Part shown: piece by piece, positions 6,990-7,451 of the stretch
Layout: every line of letters starts with the position of its first letter
Numbering within the stretch: position 1 is the first letter of the stretch
Origin: an uncultured Woeseiaceae bacterium
GTDB lineage: Bacteria; Pseudomonadota; Gammaproteobacteria; Steroidobacterales; Woeseiaceae
Direction: 5' to 3'
NCBI GenBank assembly: GCA_945787435.1
Contig: CALZHX010000208.1
Span: 1-7,451 of the forward strand
DNA length: 7,451 nt
The notes under the pieces: model-generated
Seen by the model: only the letters and a program-made list of their open reading frames with translations
The model's database searches: none
Told to the model about the DNA's origin: nothing
Translations under genes and position numbers: made by a program

Positions 6990-7451
6990 TCAGGCCGCTT
7001 CCTGGCTGCCGCGCGCATTCAATGTGCGTGCAAGCATTCCAGAAGGTTCGGCCAACGTGCGTACCAGCTTGGACATCGGTGCAATCATCACGCCGAGCAG
7101 CATTGCGCGCGCCTGATCCAGAGTTGGCAGATCTGCCAACTTGTTCAGATCGGTCGCTGGCAATAATTGCCCGCCGGCTGATAGCGAGACCGCCTGCAGA
7201 GCGTCATGCCCCTTGGCGAAGTCCTTGATAACCCTGGCAGCAGCACCCGGATCATCTTTTGCAAACGCGAGCAGAATCGGTCCTTTGAGCGTTTCTTGCA
7301 TACACTCAAATTCAGTACCTACGACGGCGCGGCGAGCCAGCGTGTTTTTGACAACACGCATGTAGACGCCGGCTGCGCGAGCTTCCTTGCGCAGTTCCGT
7401 CATTTCTGCAACAGACAAACCCCTGTATTCCGCTGCAACAGCGGACAAAGA
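6990..7451 (-). CDS. rplJ: 50S ribosomal protein L10 (partial, 5' end beyond window)
   Basis: L10 anchors the L7/L12 stalk: its globular domain binds 23S rRNA with L11, and its C-terminal helix carries the L7/L12 dimers. In E. coli it also represses translation of its own operon by binding the rplJ leader, which would lie outside this window. The reading frame is open to the right edge. The visible 153 residues begin at SLSAVAAEYRG, aligned with E. coli ALSAVVADSRG, so about 21-22 N-terminal residues are missing. The TTG at 7448-7446 is an internal leucine, not the start. Conserved blocks are MTELRKEARAAGVYMRVVKNTLARRAV, FECMQETLKGPILLAFA and DDPGAAARVIKDFAK. The C-terminal helix shows LVRTL (7067-7053) and LARTL (7034-7020) exactly eleven residues apart, which suggests an extended binding region for L7/L12 dimers. 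The gene ends in TGA, 56 nt before rplL. Confidence 0.98.
   Translation of the reverse strand, partial: SLSAVAAEYRGLSVAEMTELRKEARAAGVYMRVVKNTLARRAVVGTEFECMQETLKGPILLAFAKDDPGAAARVIKDFAKGHDALQAVSLSAGGQLLPATDLNKLADLPTLDQARAMLLGVMIAPMSKLVRTLAEPSGMLARTLNARGSQEAA

Noticed and set aside
6596..7228. Open frame of 210 codons on the plus strand
   Set aside because: It runs antisense across both rplL and rplJ and the spacer between them. The Ser/Ala/Pro-rich translation comes from the rplL hinge and is not a real protein.
7446..7448. TTG as a start codon for rplJ
   Set aside because: The frame stays open to the window edge and the residues around it match the interior of L10, so the real start is outside the window.

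Overview
The window is a stretch of the bacterial ribosomal stalk / RNA polymerase operon. All genes are on the minus strand, so transcription runs from the right edge to the left edge: rplJ (L10, 5' end cut off by the window), rplL (L7/L12), rpoB (beta subunit, complete) and rpoC (beta' subunit, 3' part cut off). The encoded proteins follow the gammaproteobacterial pattern closely. The beta subunit is 1359 residues with both large lineage-specific insertion regions, and the beta' subunit keeps the E. coli residue numbering from the zinc-binding domain to the catalytic aspartates. Details such as the longer second insertion region in beta, the short rplL-rpoB spacer and the longer L10 C-terminus point to a non-enteric gammaproteobacterium. 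I cannot name a genus.

Layout from right to left: rplJ (7451 to 6990); a 56-nt spacer carrying the rplL ribosome-binding site; rplL (6933 to 6553); a 125-nt spacer packed with RNA structure; rpoB (6427 to 2348); rpoC, which starts on the last base of the rpoB stop codon (TAATG) and runs off the left edge inside the bridge helix at codon 782. I followed rpoC codon by codon and found no frameshift or internal stop. The rpoB, rplL and rplJ frames are open along their full visible lengths.

L10 and L7/L12 form the ribosomal stalk that recruits translation GTPases. Beta and beta' form the catalytic core of RNA polymerase. One transcript therefore serves both machines, and the rplL-rpoB spacer is the expected place to separate their expression levels. 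Here that spacer contains a perfect 10-bp hairpin with the rplL stop codon in its loop, a second small hairpin leading into seven U residues, two mutually exclusive hairpins, and a continuous 16-bp hairpin with a three-base loop. This looks like a compact counterpart of the known enterobacterial rpoB attenuator and RNase III processing region. That function is inference, not demonstrated.

I see no mobile element, CRISPR array, tRNA, rRNA or horizontally acquired gene. The genes are ordinary housekeeping genes; the regulatory RNA between rplL and rpoB and the one-base rpoB/rpoC overlap are the parts that merit attention.
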